Below are positions 54,730 through 63,939 of a stretch of DNA of 64,000 bases, piece by piece (within the stretch, counting starts at the first letter, position 1; the number at the start of each line of letters is the position of its first letter). The stretch is from NCBI GenBank assembly GCA_024734495.1, contig JALMQS010000089.1, positions 1,244,370 through 1,308,369 of the forward strand, in the 5' to 3' direction. Origin of the DNA: Forficula auricularia. Taxonomy: Eukaryota; Arthropoda; Insecta; Dermaptera; Forficulidae. A model generated the notes under the pieces. It was not told the origin of the DNA and did no database searches. It saw only the letters and a list, made by a program, of their open reading frames with translations. The translations under genes were made by a program, and so were the position numbers.

Positions 54730-55522
54730 CAGGGGTCGCCAAACTTTTTTGATCATCGACCCCTATATAATTTTTCGAAATCTCCATCGACCCCCATAAA
54801 AGTAATTTTCTGTTAATTAAAATAAAACTCTATTATATACTGTAATGTACATTTATTTTGTGATTTTAAACATTTATTAAATTAATAGTACATTGTGTGT
54901 AAAACAATAGTTTTATGAAAATATTAATGATGAAATTTAATGATTTTCCCAGAAATAAGTTATACATATTTATTAAATAATATTTATTAAATAATAAGTA
55001 ATTATAAATAAGTAGAAATAATAAGTAAAGTAACTACAGATGTATTGCTTCTTAATCAATGAGATGGGTGTGCCTGGTGTTTTTTTGCAAGGTTCGCTAT
55101 ATTGGGTTCAAAATTGGTCAATTTTAATCTTAAATCCCCTCGAAACTCCACATTTAATTTATTTCTGTACTTAGTTAAGATTGAATTTACGTGACTGAAA
55201 CCGGCTTCAACCATATAGGAACTTGGAAATGCTAGCACAAATGGCTGAGCTATATCGTAAAGTTTTACATATTTTTGCATTATATTTATATTTGTCCAAA
55301 ATTTGCTTATTGTTAAATTTTTAAGAAGCGTCCTTGATATTAATGATATTAATTCAATTATAAAAAAATTCACAAATTTTACATACTCAATTAGGTATGT
55401 GTGATTTGCGTATTAAGAACTGTTTTTTCTTCGACCCCCAATAGACCCTTTCGATCGGATCGACCCGCGCTTTTGTTAAATAGACCCCTGGGGGTCTATA
55501 TAGACCACTTTGGCGACCTCTG
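54730..55522 (-). mobile_element. hAT transposon, internally deleted, 8-bp target duplication
   Basis: CAGGGGTCGCCAAACTTTTT (54730) and the right end read inward CAGAGGTCGCCAAAGTGG are hAT-type terminal repeats. CTCTAGAT flanks both sides (54722-54729, 55523-55530). The uninterrupted paralogous site (GCTCTAAATATTG, about 56010) confirms the duplication. Only the 3' end of the transposase gene remains. Confidence 0.87.
55056..55373 (-). pseudogene. hAT transposase C-terminal dimerisation domain
   Basis: The 105-codon frame shows LAFPSSYMVEAGFSHVNSIL, TKYRNKLNVEFRGDLRLKLT and FEPNIANLAKKHQAHPSH. These are the conserved end of hAT transposases related to ZBED5/SCAND3-type proteins (S.Y.VE.GFS.VN..LTK.RN.L....RGDLRL.L). 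This domain mediates dimer or oligomer formation. The RNase-H catalytic part and BED zinc finger are deleted, so the element depends on a relative for movement. Confidence 0.82.
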
Positions 55523-56150
55523 CTCTAGATATTCAACCTCTAAAAAAACTCTCAGGAAGTAAATTTTGAAAATTTTATATTCTAAAAGAATGGTCATTAT
55601 ATATAATTAGCTCAGATCAATATTTTAGTAGCTAGAAAGGATTTTTAATTTTAATACTTAGGAATTTTTTCTGGATAAACTAAACATTTTTGGAAATTAT
55701 TAGCAGTTTTATATAAAGAGGACGTTCCACTATGAATGTGAAAATTATTATTTAAATCCGAGTCATCAACCAATTTCAATATTTTTTGATTCAAAAAATT
55801 ATTGGGACAAAATTCACTGAACTTCACTATTTATATGAAAAATATTTAAATTCCCATAACTCGTAAACTATTGATTTTAGAGATTTCATCTTTATAAAAT
55901 TTTTTGTTAGGAATTTAATAAAATTTAATAAAGGTCATTATACTAATTTGTCTAAGTCAAAGGGTTAGGCAATAATGGTTAAATTTGCATAGAAAGATAA
56001 ACGCTCCTCTATCGCTCTAAATATTGAACCTATAAAAAAACTCACATGAAGTAACATTTTGATAATTTAATATCTTAAAAGAATGGTCATTATCAATAAT
56101 TAGCTCAGATCAATATTTTAATAGCTAGAAAGGATTTTAATTACATACTA

Positions 56151-56592
56151 TAGAATATAATATAATATATGAACGTAATTAATTAAAATTATAATAAAAT
56201 TTAAATTATAATATTATATAAATTCTACAATGATTTGAATTTTTTTTTAATTTTAAAATTCATAAAACAAATAATTAAATGAATTTATTTTATTTAATTA
56301 ATTTTTTTTATGTCCTTTGACATGATTGTCGTGTCTTAAAATAATACTCTTTGACCATCTTCGCCAGGCGCTAGCCCTTTCCCTTGCCCGCCCCCCAGTT
56401 GCTCCTGACGCCATTACCTAGTGACATTAACTCGTGTTAAAATTTGTGAATACTCAACAATTTTCTTATATTATGTGAGTTTTCATTGATTTTTATAAAT
56501 ATTTATACTTAATACGACATATGAAATCAAACGAATTGAATTCGATGCCCTATAATTAAGTATTTAGTCGATTTTCATGTTTTTCTCTACAG
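56151..56592. other. AT-rich stretch with a small GC patch
   Basis: 56370-56420 is GC-rich (AGGCGCTAGCCC, GCCCGCCCCCCAG); no gene recognised. Confidence 0.4.
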
Positions 56593-56664
56593 GTTAGGAG
56601 ATTTCCAAGCAAATTTGCTCAATCAGCTAATAATCTGCAAAGATCTCGTGATTTCTTTTATTTG
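56593..56664 (+). other. possible small exon (72 bp), gene unknown
   Basis: It follows TTTTTCTCTACAG and precedes GTGAGTGTT, good acceptor and donor sequences. The phase-0 reading is open (VRRFPSKFAQSANNLQRSRD and so on), and phase is compatible with the exon-like segment at 23746-23812. No family recognised. Confidence 0.3.
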
Positions 56665-57313
56665 GTGAGTGTTAAAATTGTTTTCTTATTATAAGAGTAA
56701 TGATTTAGGCCTATAAGTATATTAAATTATTATTATATTGTGTGTGTGGGTGTGTGAGCTCATGTCCCCTTTATACATAAAAAGTAATATATATTTATTT
56801 TAATCAACCAGAGGACCAGCTCACTGATTTCCTCATATCTCGACATAAAATATCTTTTCATTTTAAAATATTGAATTTTTAAAACGATTTTATTATGAAT
56901 ATTATATGAGAGAGACATTCCTCGAATAAATGTCTCTGCTAGCTAAATGTATAATTTTAATTATTTTTTTTCAATAATCAGCCTGTTATTATGACATAAA
57001 AGTGCCCTTGTATAATTATTCATATTTCTTTTCAATAAAATCATCAGCTCAGGATCGCCATAGCCTACAAGTCCTGACAAGTTTCGCTGCAAGTCAACAC
57101 TGGTTGTCGAGGTCAGGCGTACTCGAATTATTATAAAAGCCCCCTTTTATTAGCTGATTTTATTATTTGTCCTTAACATTACAATTATTTATTATTTTAT
57201 TTCTTCAAGCCTATATGATTTGCGATAATCAAAATAAAATGAATTTTTTCTGTTTTATTAAATACATTAAGATGTTCCTTAAAATGTTTAGTATTCTAAA
57301 GAAATTAAATTCA
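56665..57313. other. AT-rich stretch without a recognised gene
   Basis: A (GT)n-like run is near 56740 and a less AT-rich patch at 57050-57125. Nothing recognised. Confidence 0.45.
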
Positions 57314-57327
57314 ATGAAAAATCAAAT

Positions 57328-57559
57328 GATGATGGGGCACACACTGAGACATGGGGGACTGCTTAGGGATATCTTGGAGGGGAGGTGGGAAAGAAAAGGG
57401 GAAGGGGAAGAACCAGATTAGAATATTTCAACCAAATAATTGGGGATATGGGATGCCAGACATTTAGAGAGGTTAAACAGCTGGCGAGGGACAGAGTCGA
57501 GTGGAGACGGATTGTTGCATCAAACCAGTCTTAGGACTGTATACTCAATGATGATGATG
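57328..57559 (+). mobile_element. RTE-like LINE, heavily 5'-truncated copy
   Basis: Matches 50939-51180 of the copy nested in the mariner, including the GGGGCACACACTGAGACATG block, the stop after ASNQS and the (GAT)n tail. ATGAAAAATCAAAT precedes (57314-57327) and follows it (57560-57573): a 14-bp perfect target duplication, the hallmark of LINE retrotransposition. Confidence 0.85.
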
Positions 57560-57716
57560 ATGAAAAATCAAATAGTTTTCGTTAAAAAGTGTTGTTGAAT
57601 CATAAAAGAGAAACCAATGAGATTGTTCTCTGCTTGATGCAAATAAACATATTATTCATATTTATATACCAAATATAAATATGTATGGAGAATTGATGGA
57701 AGGCAACACAAGGATT

Positions 57717-57853
57717 AGGAGAAAATAAAATTCCGATTAAAATAAATTTATTGGAAAGTCATTTTTATCCTCTTAAAAACAGACAGATCTTCGCTGCTTC
57801 TTCAAAAATGACTTTCCAATAAATTTATTTTATTCGCAATTTTATTTTCTCAC
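57717..57853. repeat. palindrome, possible hammerhead-family relic
   Basis: GAGAAAATAAAATTCCGA...AATAAATTTATTGGAAAGTC (57719-57764) is mirrored at 57808-57852. The loop in reverse reads TTGAAGAAGCAGCGAAGATC, reminiscent of the CTGAAGAAG...GAAAC layout but without an intact core. Confidence 0.45.
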
Positions 57854-58384
57854 TGTGCCCCCAGCGATCTCAGTTTTTTTCATCTAAATATAATATGGGA
57901 TTTTTGCTATTGAAAGATCAATTTTTTATTCCGGCCAAAGAAATGGTTCAAAAGATTTGAAACTCTGTAGACTTTATCCTTATAATAATAGCTATCCTTC
58001 AGAATTTTTTACATTTTTTAGCAATTATAATTTTGGAGTCTATAACTTAGTAAAACTAAGATATAGCAAAATTTTATCTACCTGTATTTCCAAAATTATA
58101 ATAGCTAAAAATCTGTAATAATTCTGATCGATAGCTACTATTATAAAGATAAAGTAAAGATGGTTTCAAATTTTTTGAACCATTACTTTGGCCAGAATAA
58201 AAAAATTGATATTTTAATGCCAAAACCCCATGTTATTTAGATGAGAAACTTACATCGCTGGGGGCACAGGTTATAATTGAGATAGAGACTTGAAACTTGG
58301 GGGTATTTTTTTTTATTTATTTAGAACCAGATGAGCCCTTGTCATGGTAAAAATTTGAAAATACCCAAAATAATGACCACCCTA
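57854..58384. mobile_element. palindromic MITE of the AGGGTGGTC family
   Basis: Left arm (GTGCCCCCAGCGATC, CATCTAAATA, TTATTCCGGCCAAAG, TCCTTATAATAATAGCTATC) is mirrored at 58060-58270 (GATAGCTA.TATTATAAAG, GGCCAGAATAAAAAAATTGA, GCTGGGGGCAC). The right side continues to AATGACCACCCTA (58372-58384); the matching left terminus is lost but present in the copy at 40623. Confidence 0.65.
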
Positions 58385-58409
58385 ATATATATAAATATAT
58401 ATATTTGTT

Positions 58410-59680
58410 ATGTGTATATGTTTATTTGCATCAAGCAGAGGACAACCTTTTTGTTTCTCTTTATGAACCAACAACTCTGCTACTCTCGGCAAAATAAAAC
58501 TTTTCAATTGAATCTTAATATGTTAATTAATATCGAAATCATATTTTGAATTTGAATTTTCGCATTGTTTGAACAATCGATTTTTTGAATTGTTGAGACT
58601 CATTGTTTTGATTATTAGAATTTGAATTCAACAATTCAAGGCGTTCCAGTTGAATTATTTTATATTCTAAGCCGCTTCCATTAATATCGCCCCAACATTT
58701 CAATACAATTTGGATTAATTTTCCAGTCGATTTTTTGATAGATTATCTTTGAAAAGTTTAGCTTTTGAATTTTTCTAACTATTTATTAATATAAAGTGAA
58801 ATTTTATAAAATTACTCAAAAAGAAAGATGGAAAATTCAATGGTGAGCTTCCAAGATATTAAGCCATGTTGTACTATTAATGTGTGGGTGTTGGTGTAAG
58901 CCTAAACTTAATACTATATTTTTCCTTATTTCTTCTCTACATAATATCTTGTTTTCTCTTTTAATTCTAATATTAATTTCTTCTTTTCTATAGGCAAATC
59001 CAAATGCCAGTGGAGAGAGAGAATGCATTGAATAATACTTTCTTTATCCCTGCCTGAGAGAAAGTGAAAGTAAATTCTCCCAGTCATCTCTGGGAATGTA
59101 AGTTTCCATTTTATTTTATTTTCTCTTCTCTTGCTACCCCTTTGAATAAATTTTCCATTAATTTGAAATCAATTGTATAAAATATTCTCATTCATGTTTA
59201 TTGGATTATTATTTGTAATATTAATTTTCTTAGCTCCGAATGCAAATCGACTGGTATATCAGAACCTATTTTCTATTTTCGATTTAAGATTTCTGGTCAG
59301 GAATTGAATGTAAACGAGTTCATGAGAGCTAATATAGCTTCATTTAACAAATTAAAAGTTAAAAAATAATGTGTTCATATTTTTTTGATATGTTTAATAT
59401 AATTTCTTCTTCTTGACTTTTCACATTACATATAAATTACTTGATTGAAAATATTTCTTTTATTATTATATAGTGATACATCTAGACAAGCTCGTTGATT
59501 AATTAAATTTTTTTTAAGATGGAGTGGCTAATTGACTTACTCGGGATTGAATCTGGCTTCAGTCGAAAATATGAAACTTGTCCATAAATCCAGTGGAAGA
59601 GACTACAAAGTCGTTTTGACGGATAAGCTCATCGGCTGCCTGAGAGATTAAACCCCTTAATTTAACTCCGAGGTAGTTAC
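58410..59680 (+). repeat. segmental duplication, copy 1 (no insertions), with exon-like pieces
   Basis: Collinear with 60519-63270. Two splice-flanked pieces are conserved in both copies. Piece A (58994-59097) lies between TTCTTTTCTATAG and GTAAGTTT and ends CCCAGTCATCTCTGGGAAT. Piece B (59519-59672) starts ATGGAGTGGCTAATTGAC and ends CTCCGAG|GTAGTT. Stops occur in all phases of A, so if transcribed it is probably non-coding. Confidence 0.55.
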
Positions 59681-60146
59681 TCATTTATCATATTTCTAGT
59701 ATAGTTTTTTTTTAAATTTAAAAAAATATTGGACAATTCAAAAATCATCTCACATAGTTTTATTTTTACTTTACCATACAGGGTTTGGTCGAGTAATGTA
59801 ATCGTGAATGAAAAAAGGGTTTTTTTTTGTTTCTTTTTTTCAAAATATCTCAAAAACGGCTTAAATTATTTTGATTAAAAAAATTGAGCGAAGACCATGA
59901 TATTTCGCTCTACAAAAAACTCTAATAAGTGAATCATCGAAAAAATTATATTTTTCGAGATAATAATTGTTTTGTCAAAATGATCTTTTAGGTGCGTTAC
60001 CAAATTTTTATAAACAAGCTAGCTCAAAAACTAGATGTGAATATCAAAACCAAATTTCACACGTAGTTTTGGTGCATTGAGATTAAAAGCTGGTGCATAT
60101 CGACTCAAAATTAAGGGTGGCTGGAAGGGGGTTAAAATTAAAATCT
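59681..60146. repeat. MITE-like sequence, no gene
   Basis: TTACTTTACCATACAGGGTT, GGTCGAGTAATGTAATCGTG and TCAAAATATCTCAAAAACGG resemble, in the opposite sense, the units at 8140-8520 and the sequence at the window's right edge. Confidence 0.35.
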
Positions 60147-60415
60147 AGGGCATTTCAGCAAACTCAACCAAGATTTGTATACATAATCAGTGGACTCCCA
60201 GAAGTCTAAAAATGCAAAATCTAATCCCCCAAAATGTGGAGGTGGGGGGGGGGTCAAAAAATGAAAATATTACCGATTTATCAAACTCAACCAAATTTTG
60301 TTTACATAATCAGTGGGCCCTCAGAAGTCTAAAAATGCAAAAACTAACCTCTCAAAATGGGGGGGGGGTCAAAAAATGAAAATCTTGACCATTTACCAAA
60401 CTCAACCAAATTTTT
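60147..60415 (+). repeat. ~122-bp tandem repeat with G-runs, two and a half copies
   Basis: Same unit as at 14661-14870: CAAACTCAACCAAATTTTGT, ATACATAATCAGTGG, CAGAAGTCTAAAAATGCAAA, a G9-10 run, GTCAAAAAATGAAAATCTTG. Unit starts are at about 60166, 60280 and 60398. Confidence 0.7.
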
Positions 60416-60417
60416 GA

Positions 60418-60493
60418 TATAAATAAACTTTTATTTGACATTTTTTTTACTGTTTATGAGTTATAAGACTGTCTCAAGATTAAAAACTCACCC
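60418..60493 (-). mobile_element. terminal fragment of the DUF4817-type element
   Basis: AATAAACTTTTATTTGACAT, GAGTTATAAGACTGTCTCAA and TTAAAAACTCACCCG are the last 75 bp of the 51812-53030 family in reverse. Confidence 0.55.
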
Positions 60494-61075
60494 GTTATAT
60501 ATATATATATTTAAAATATATGTGTGTATGTTTATTTTAATCAAGCAGAGGACAACCTCTTTTGTTTCTCTTTATGAATCAACAACTCTGCTACTCTCGG
60601 CAAAATAAAACTTTTCAATTGAATCTTAATATATTAATTAATATCGAAATCATATTTTGAATTTGAATTTTCGCATTGTTTGAACAATTGATTTTTTTGA
60701 ATTGTTGAGACTCATTGTTTTGATTATTAGAATTTGATTTAAACAATTCAATTATTTTATATTCTAAGCCGCCTCCATTAATACCACCTTCACATTTCAA
60801 TGCAATTTAGATTAATTTTCAAGTCTATTTTTCGATAGGTAATCTCTTTAAAGTTTAGGTTTTGAATTTTCCTAACTATTTATTAATCTAAAGTGAAATT
60901 TTATAAAATTACTCTAACAGAAAGATTGAAATTCGATGGTGAGTTTCCAAGATATTAAGCCATGTTGTACTATTAATGTGTGTGTGTGAGTGTAAGCCTA
61001 AACTTAATACTATAGTTTTCCTTATTTCTTCTCTGCATATATATCTTGTTCTCTCTTTTAATACTAATATTAATT

Positions 61076-61768
61076 AAGTGTATATTGATGAGGCAGTCCA
61101 AAAAAGAAGAAGATAATTTACACTATCTTTTTATTCATAAAACCGACGTTTCGGAGGCTATTCCCTCCTTCTTCAGGGTCTGTAATTGATTGGAGTGGGA
61201 TTTGGCCATCATTACAATCAAGATCATTACAAATTATTTTTTTATATAAATACAATTAATATATAATTATATGGTATACAAATTCTTAATCAAAAATATA
61301 TTCTACTCACTTTGAAAAGTCAGTGAGGGAGGTCCAGTGCGGCATTCCCCTCTGTCTCCTCTTTCAGTGGCAGTAACAATAATATATTGTATTTCATTAT
61401 CAACAGAATTATAATGTAATAATGATTTGGAAATATTTTTTTTAATATAAGTCCATATCATTAGCCACAATCCCCTCTCAGATAACCCTCCGCAAAGCAG
61501 TTGTGCGCATAATTATTTATTTATATAGTACAAACAATATGTATTTTACTTTAAATTATACTTTACACATACATATACAAATTTTTTATATAAATCATTC
61601 ATTTATTTATCTTATTTCATTATTTTTTCCCTCATAAATCTTAAAAAGGTTTGTCAAGTGTTTAAAATAAAAATTACGAATTTACTATTTACAATTATTT
61701 ACATATTATCTATTTACATTGTTATATTTTAATTATACAAGTTTTAGATCAGCAATTATGCCATCCCA
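61076..61768 (-). mobile_element. hammerhead-bearing retroelement-like insertion (693 bp)
   Basis: Flanked by the 13-mer ACTAATATTAATT at 61063-61075 and 61769-61781; copy 1 of the duplication has that 13-mer once (about 58968). On the minus strand the hammerhead-like motif lies ~60 bp before the 3' end, followed by TTATGAATAAAAAGATAGTG. Its interior 61316-61400 (CACTGAAAGAGGAGACAGAG in reverse) also occurs in 62588-63004. No protein frame. Confidence 0.75.
61136..61183 (-). ncRNA. hammerhead-ribozyme-like motif
   Basis: Minus strand: ACAGACC-CTGAAGA-A-GGAGGGAATAGCCTCC-GAAA-CGTC-GGTTTTATG. Stem II GGAGG/CCTCC is perfect, the core is intact, and stem I pairs over five positions including one G-U. 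Scissile triplet GUC. Confidence 0.57.
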
Positions 61769-62260
61769 ACTAATATTAATTTCTTCTTTTCTATAGGCAA
61801 ATGCAAATGCCAGTGGACAGAGAGAATGTATTATTGGTTCATAATTTCTTTATCCCTGCCTGAATGAAAATGAAAGTGAATTCTCCCAGTCATCTCTGGG
61901 AATGTAAGTCTCCTATTTATTTTATTTTCTTTACTTTAGTTACCCCTTTGAATAAATTTTCTATTAATTTGAAATCAATTTTATAAAATATTCCCATTCA
62001 TGTTTATTGGATTATTATTTGTAATATTAATTTTCTTAGCTCCCAATACAAATCGACTGGTATATATCAGAACCTATTTTCGAGATTTTAAACATATAAG
62101 ATTTTTGTCAGGAATTGAATGTAAACGGGTTCATGAGAGCTAATATAGCTTCATTTAACGAATTAAATGTTAAAAATTAATTTGTTCATATTTTTAAAAT
62201 AATTTCCTCTTCTTCACTTTTCGGATTACATATAAATTACTTAATTGAAAATATTTCGTT

Positions 62261-62543
62261 AGGGGTCGTCCATGAATTACGTCACACGAATTTCAAGATT
62301 TTTAGACCCCACTCCCCCTGTGTCACATTCTGTGACATTTTCTTTGAGCCCCCTTCCCTGTATTCGTCGTCACACTATCACTTTTATATTTATTATTTAT
62401 ATTTGAGAATTTTTTAAGTTTTTTAATTTAACTTTTGTGACATCACAATTTTCAAGATCCACGTGTCCCCTATTCACATTTTGTCACAAATCTGAGATGC
62501 CCCATTCCCCCTTACTTTGTGACGTAATTTATTGATGGTCCTT
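62261..62543. mobile_element. MITE-like insertion with 'TTACGTCAC' inverted ends
   Basis: AGGGGTCGTCCATGAATTAC then GTCAC on the left is answered by GTGACGTAATTTATTGATGG then TCCT on the right. Both ends are followed inward by runs of pyrimidine with TTGTGAC/GTCACA repeats. The paralogous copy (about 59460) lacks it, so it is a real insertion. The target duplication is too AT-rich to fix. Confidence 0.65.
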
Positions 62544-62647
62544 TATTACTATATAGTGATACATCTAGACCGGCTCGTTGATTAATTAAGTGGATATCGA
62601 TGATGCAGTCCAAAAAAGAAGAAGATATTTTACACTATCTTTTTATT

Positions 62648-62695
62648 CATAAAACCGACGTTTCGGAGGCTATTCCCTCCTTCTTCAGGATTTTG
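62648..62695 (-). ncRNA. hammerhead-ribozyme-like motif
   Basis: Minus strand: CAAAATC-CTGAAGA-A-GGAGGGAATAGCCTCC-GAAA-CGTC-GGTTTTATG. Six stem I pairs (one U-G), perfect stem II, intact core, GUC cleavage triplet. Confidence 0.57.
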
Positions 62696-62856
62696 AAAAG
62701 TCAGTGAAAGAAATCCAATGCGACATTCCCCTCTGTCTTCTCTTTCAGTGGCAGTAACAATAATATATCATATTTCATTCTCAGCAAAATTATAGTGTAG
62801 TGTTACTGCCATTGAAAGAGGAGACAGAGAAGAATGTCGTATTGGATTTCCTTCAC

Positions 62857-62900
62857 AAAACCCTGAAGAAGGAGAGAATAGCCTCCGAAACGTAGGTTTT
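62857..62900 (+). ncRNA. hammerhead-ribozyme-like motif
   Basis: AAAACC-CTGAAGA-A-GGAGAGAATAGCCTCC-GAAA-CGTA-GGTTTT. Stem I is a perfect 6-bp AAAACC/GGTTTT; stem II keeps four pairs; the triplet is GUA, permitted by the NUH rule. Confidence 0.55.
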
Positions 62901-63284
62901 ATGAATATAAAGATAGTGTAAATTATCATCTTCTTTTTTTGGACTGCCTCATCGATATCCACTTAATTCACTTAACAGTCCGTCTCCAAAAATTACTCCA
63001 ATCTTTGATTAATTTTAATTCATTTTTTATAGATGGAGTGGCTGGCTAATAGACTTCGAACTTACTCGGGGTCGAATCTGGCTTCAGCCAGAATTATTTT
63101 CATTTATGTTGAAAATACGAAACATCTCAATAAATTCTGAGAAAGTCAACGGAACTCCACTCTTGTGAACAATTTCCCAGGAATCCTCTCTAGTCAGTTT
63201 TGACGGATAAGGTCATCAGCTGCCTGCGAGATTAAGCCCCTTATTTTAACTCCGAGGTTAGTATACTTACTCATTTATTATATA

Positions 63285-63835
63285 TCTTGAAGGAGACAAT
63301 AAAAGAGTGTGTCTTCTGCTGGAATTATAATTTTTATTTATAACGAGACTTTGCCCTCTTCATCAGTCTATTATAATTGAATTAATGTATCAATGGATAG
63401 TGAGATTTGCAGATATCCATTCATACATTAATTCCTGTGAATCAATTGTAATAGACTGATGAAGATTTCCCTCTTCAATAGCTATTTTGACTCTTAAGGC
63501 TATATAGTTGACCTCATCCAGTCAAATTTAATCGGTCATACTATGTTGATATTTTTTCTTCCCATTTTTTTTTTTGGATCTGGACAACTAAGATATGTGA
63601 TTAATCATATTCCCTTTAAGAATTTCTACAAATCATTAAGAAAAAATTAATAAACCGACCAATTACAATGTACCACATTTAAATCAGTGGTTCCTCTAAC
63701 CTTTTCAGTTTCATTATCCTTGTCTGTATCCGTGAAAAGCCCTCGAAACTATAGCCTCGTTATAAATAAAATTTATAATTCCAGCAAAAGACACATTCTT
63801 TTATTGTCTCCTTCAAAATATAAAAATTCTGCTAC
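63285..63835. mobile_element. foldback with decayed hammerhead-like motifs
   Basis: TGAAGGAGACAATAAAAGAG...GTCTTCTGCTGGAATTATAA (63289-63334) is mirrored at 63775-63817. On the minus strand near 63350, GACTGATGAAGAGGGC has the core and half of stem II. The missing half, CCCTCGAAACTATAGCC, survives at 63752-63768 in the right arm. A further GACTGATGAAGA occurs at 63458. None is complete. Confidence 0.5.
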
Positions 63836-63939
63836 CCTCGTCAAAAAACTTTCAATTTAATTTATTATATAATATTTTATCTTTTATAAATTTTTTGAAA
63901 ATTTTTAAAAAATATAGGAGAATTCAAAAATTTTCTAAT

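Larger units (their letters stand above)
54525..56150. repeat. ~330-bp direct duplication, one copy interrupted by a hAT
   Basis: Copy 1 = 54525-54729 plus 55523-55650; copy 2 = 55823-56150. Shared blocks include AATTCCCATAACTCGTAAAC, GGTCATTATACTAATTTGT, CAAAGGGTTAGGC, TCTATCGCTCTA.AT and AATTAGCTCAGATCAATATT. Copy 2 is uninterrupted, so it shows the site before the hAT came in. Confidence 0.8.
62588..63004. mobile_element. hammerhead-bearing foldback insertion
   Basis: TTGATTAATT flanks both sides (62578-62587, 63005-63014) and occurs once in copy 1 of the duplication. The palindrome (62584-62968) has arms with TGGATATCGATGA.GCAGTCC, AAAAAAGAAGAAGAT and an inward hammerhead-like motif each, then TGGCAGTAAC/GTTACTGCCA near the centre. 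Confidence 0.72.
60519..63270 (+). repeat. segmental duplication, copy 2 (three insertions), with exon-like pieces
   Basis: Collinear with 58410-59680 once insertions 61076-61768, 62261-62543 and 62588-63004 are set aside. Piece A is 61797-61903 (acceptor TTCTTTTCTATAG, donor GTAAGTCT). Piece B is 63033-63256 (acceptor ATTTTTTATAG, donor GTTAGT); it would start MEWLANRLRTYSGSNL, but stops soon after, and the B copies differ in length (224 against 154 bp). Confidence 0.55.

Noticed and set aside
63330..63375. Working hammerhead ribozyme at CTGATGAAGAGGGC (minus)
   Set aside because: The second half of stem II and the GAAA are missing in this arm; only decayed pieces remain in the foldback.
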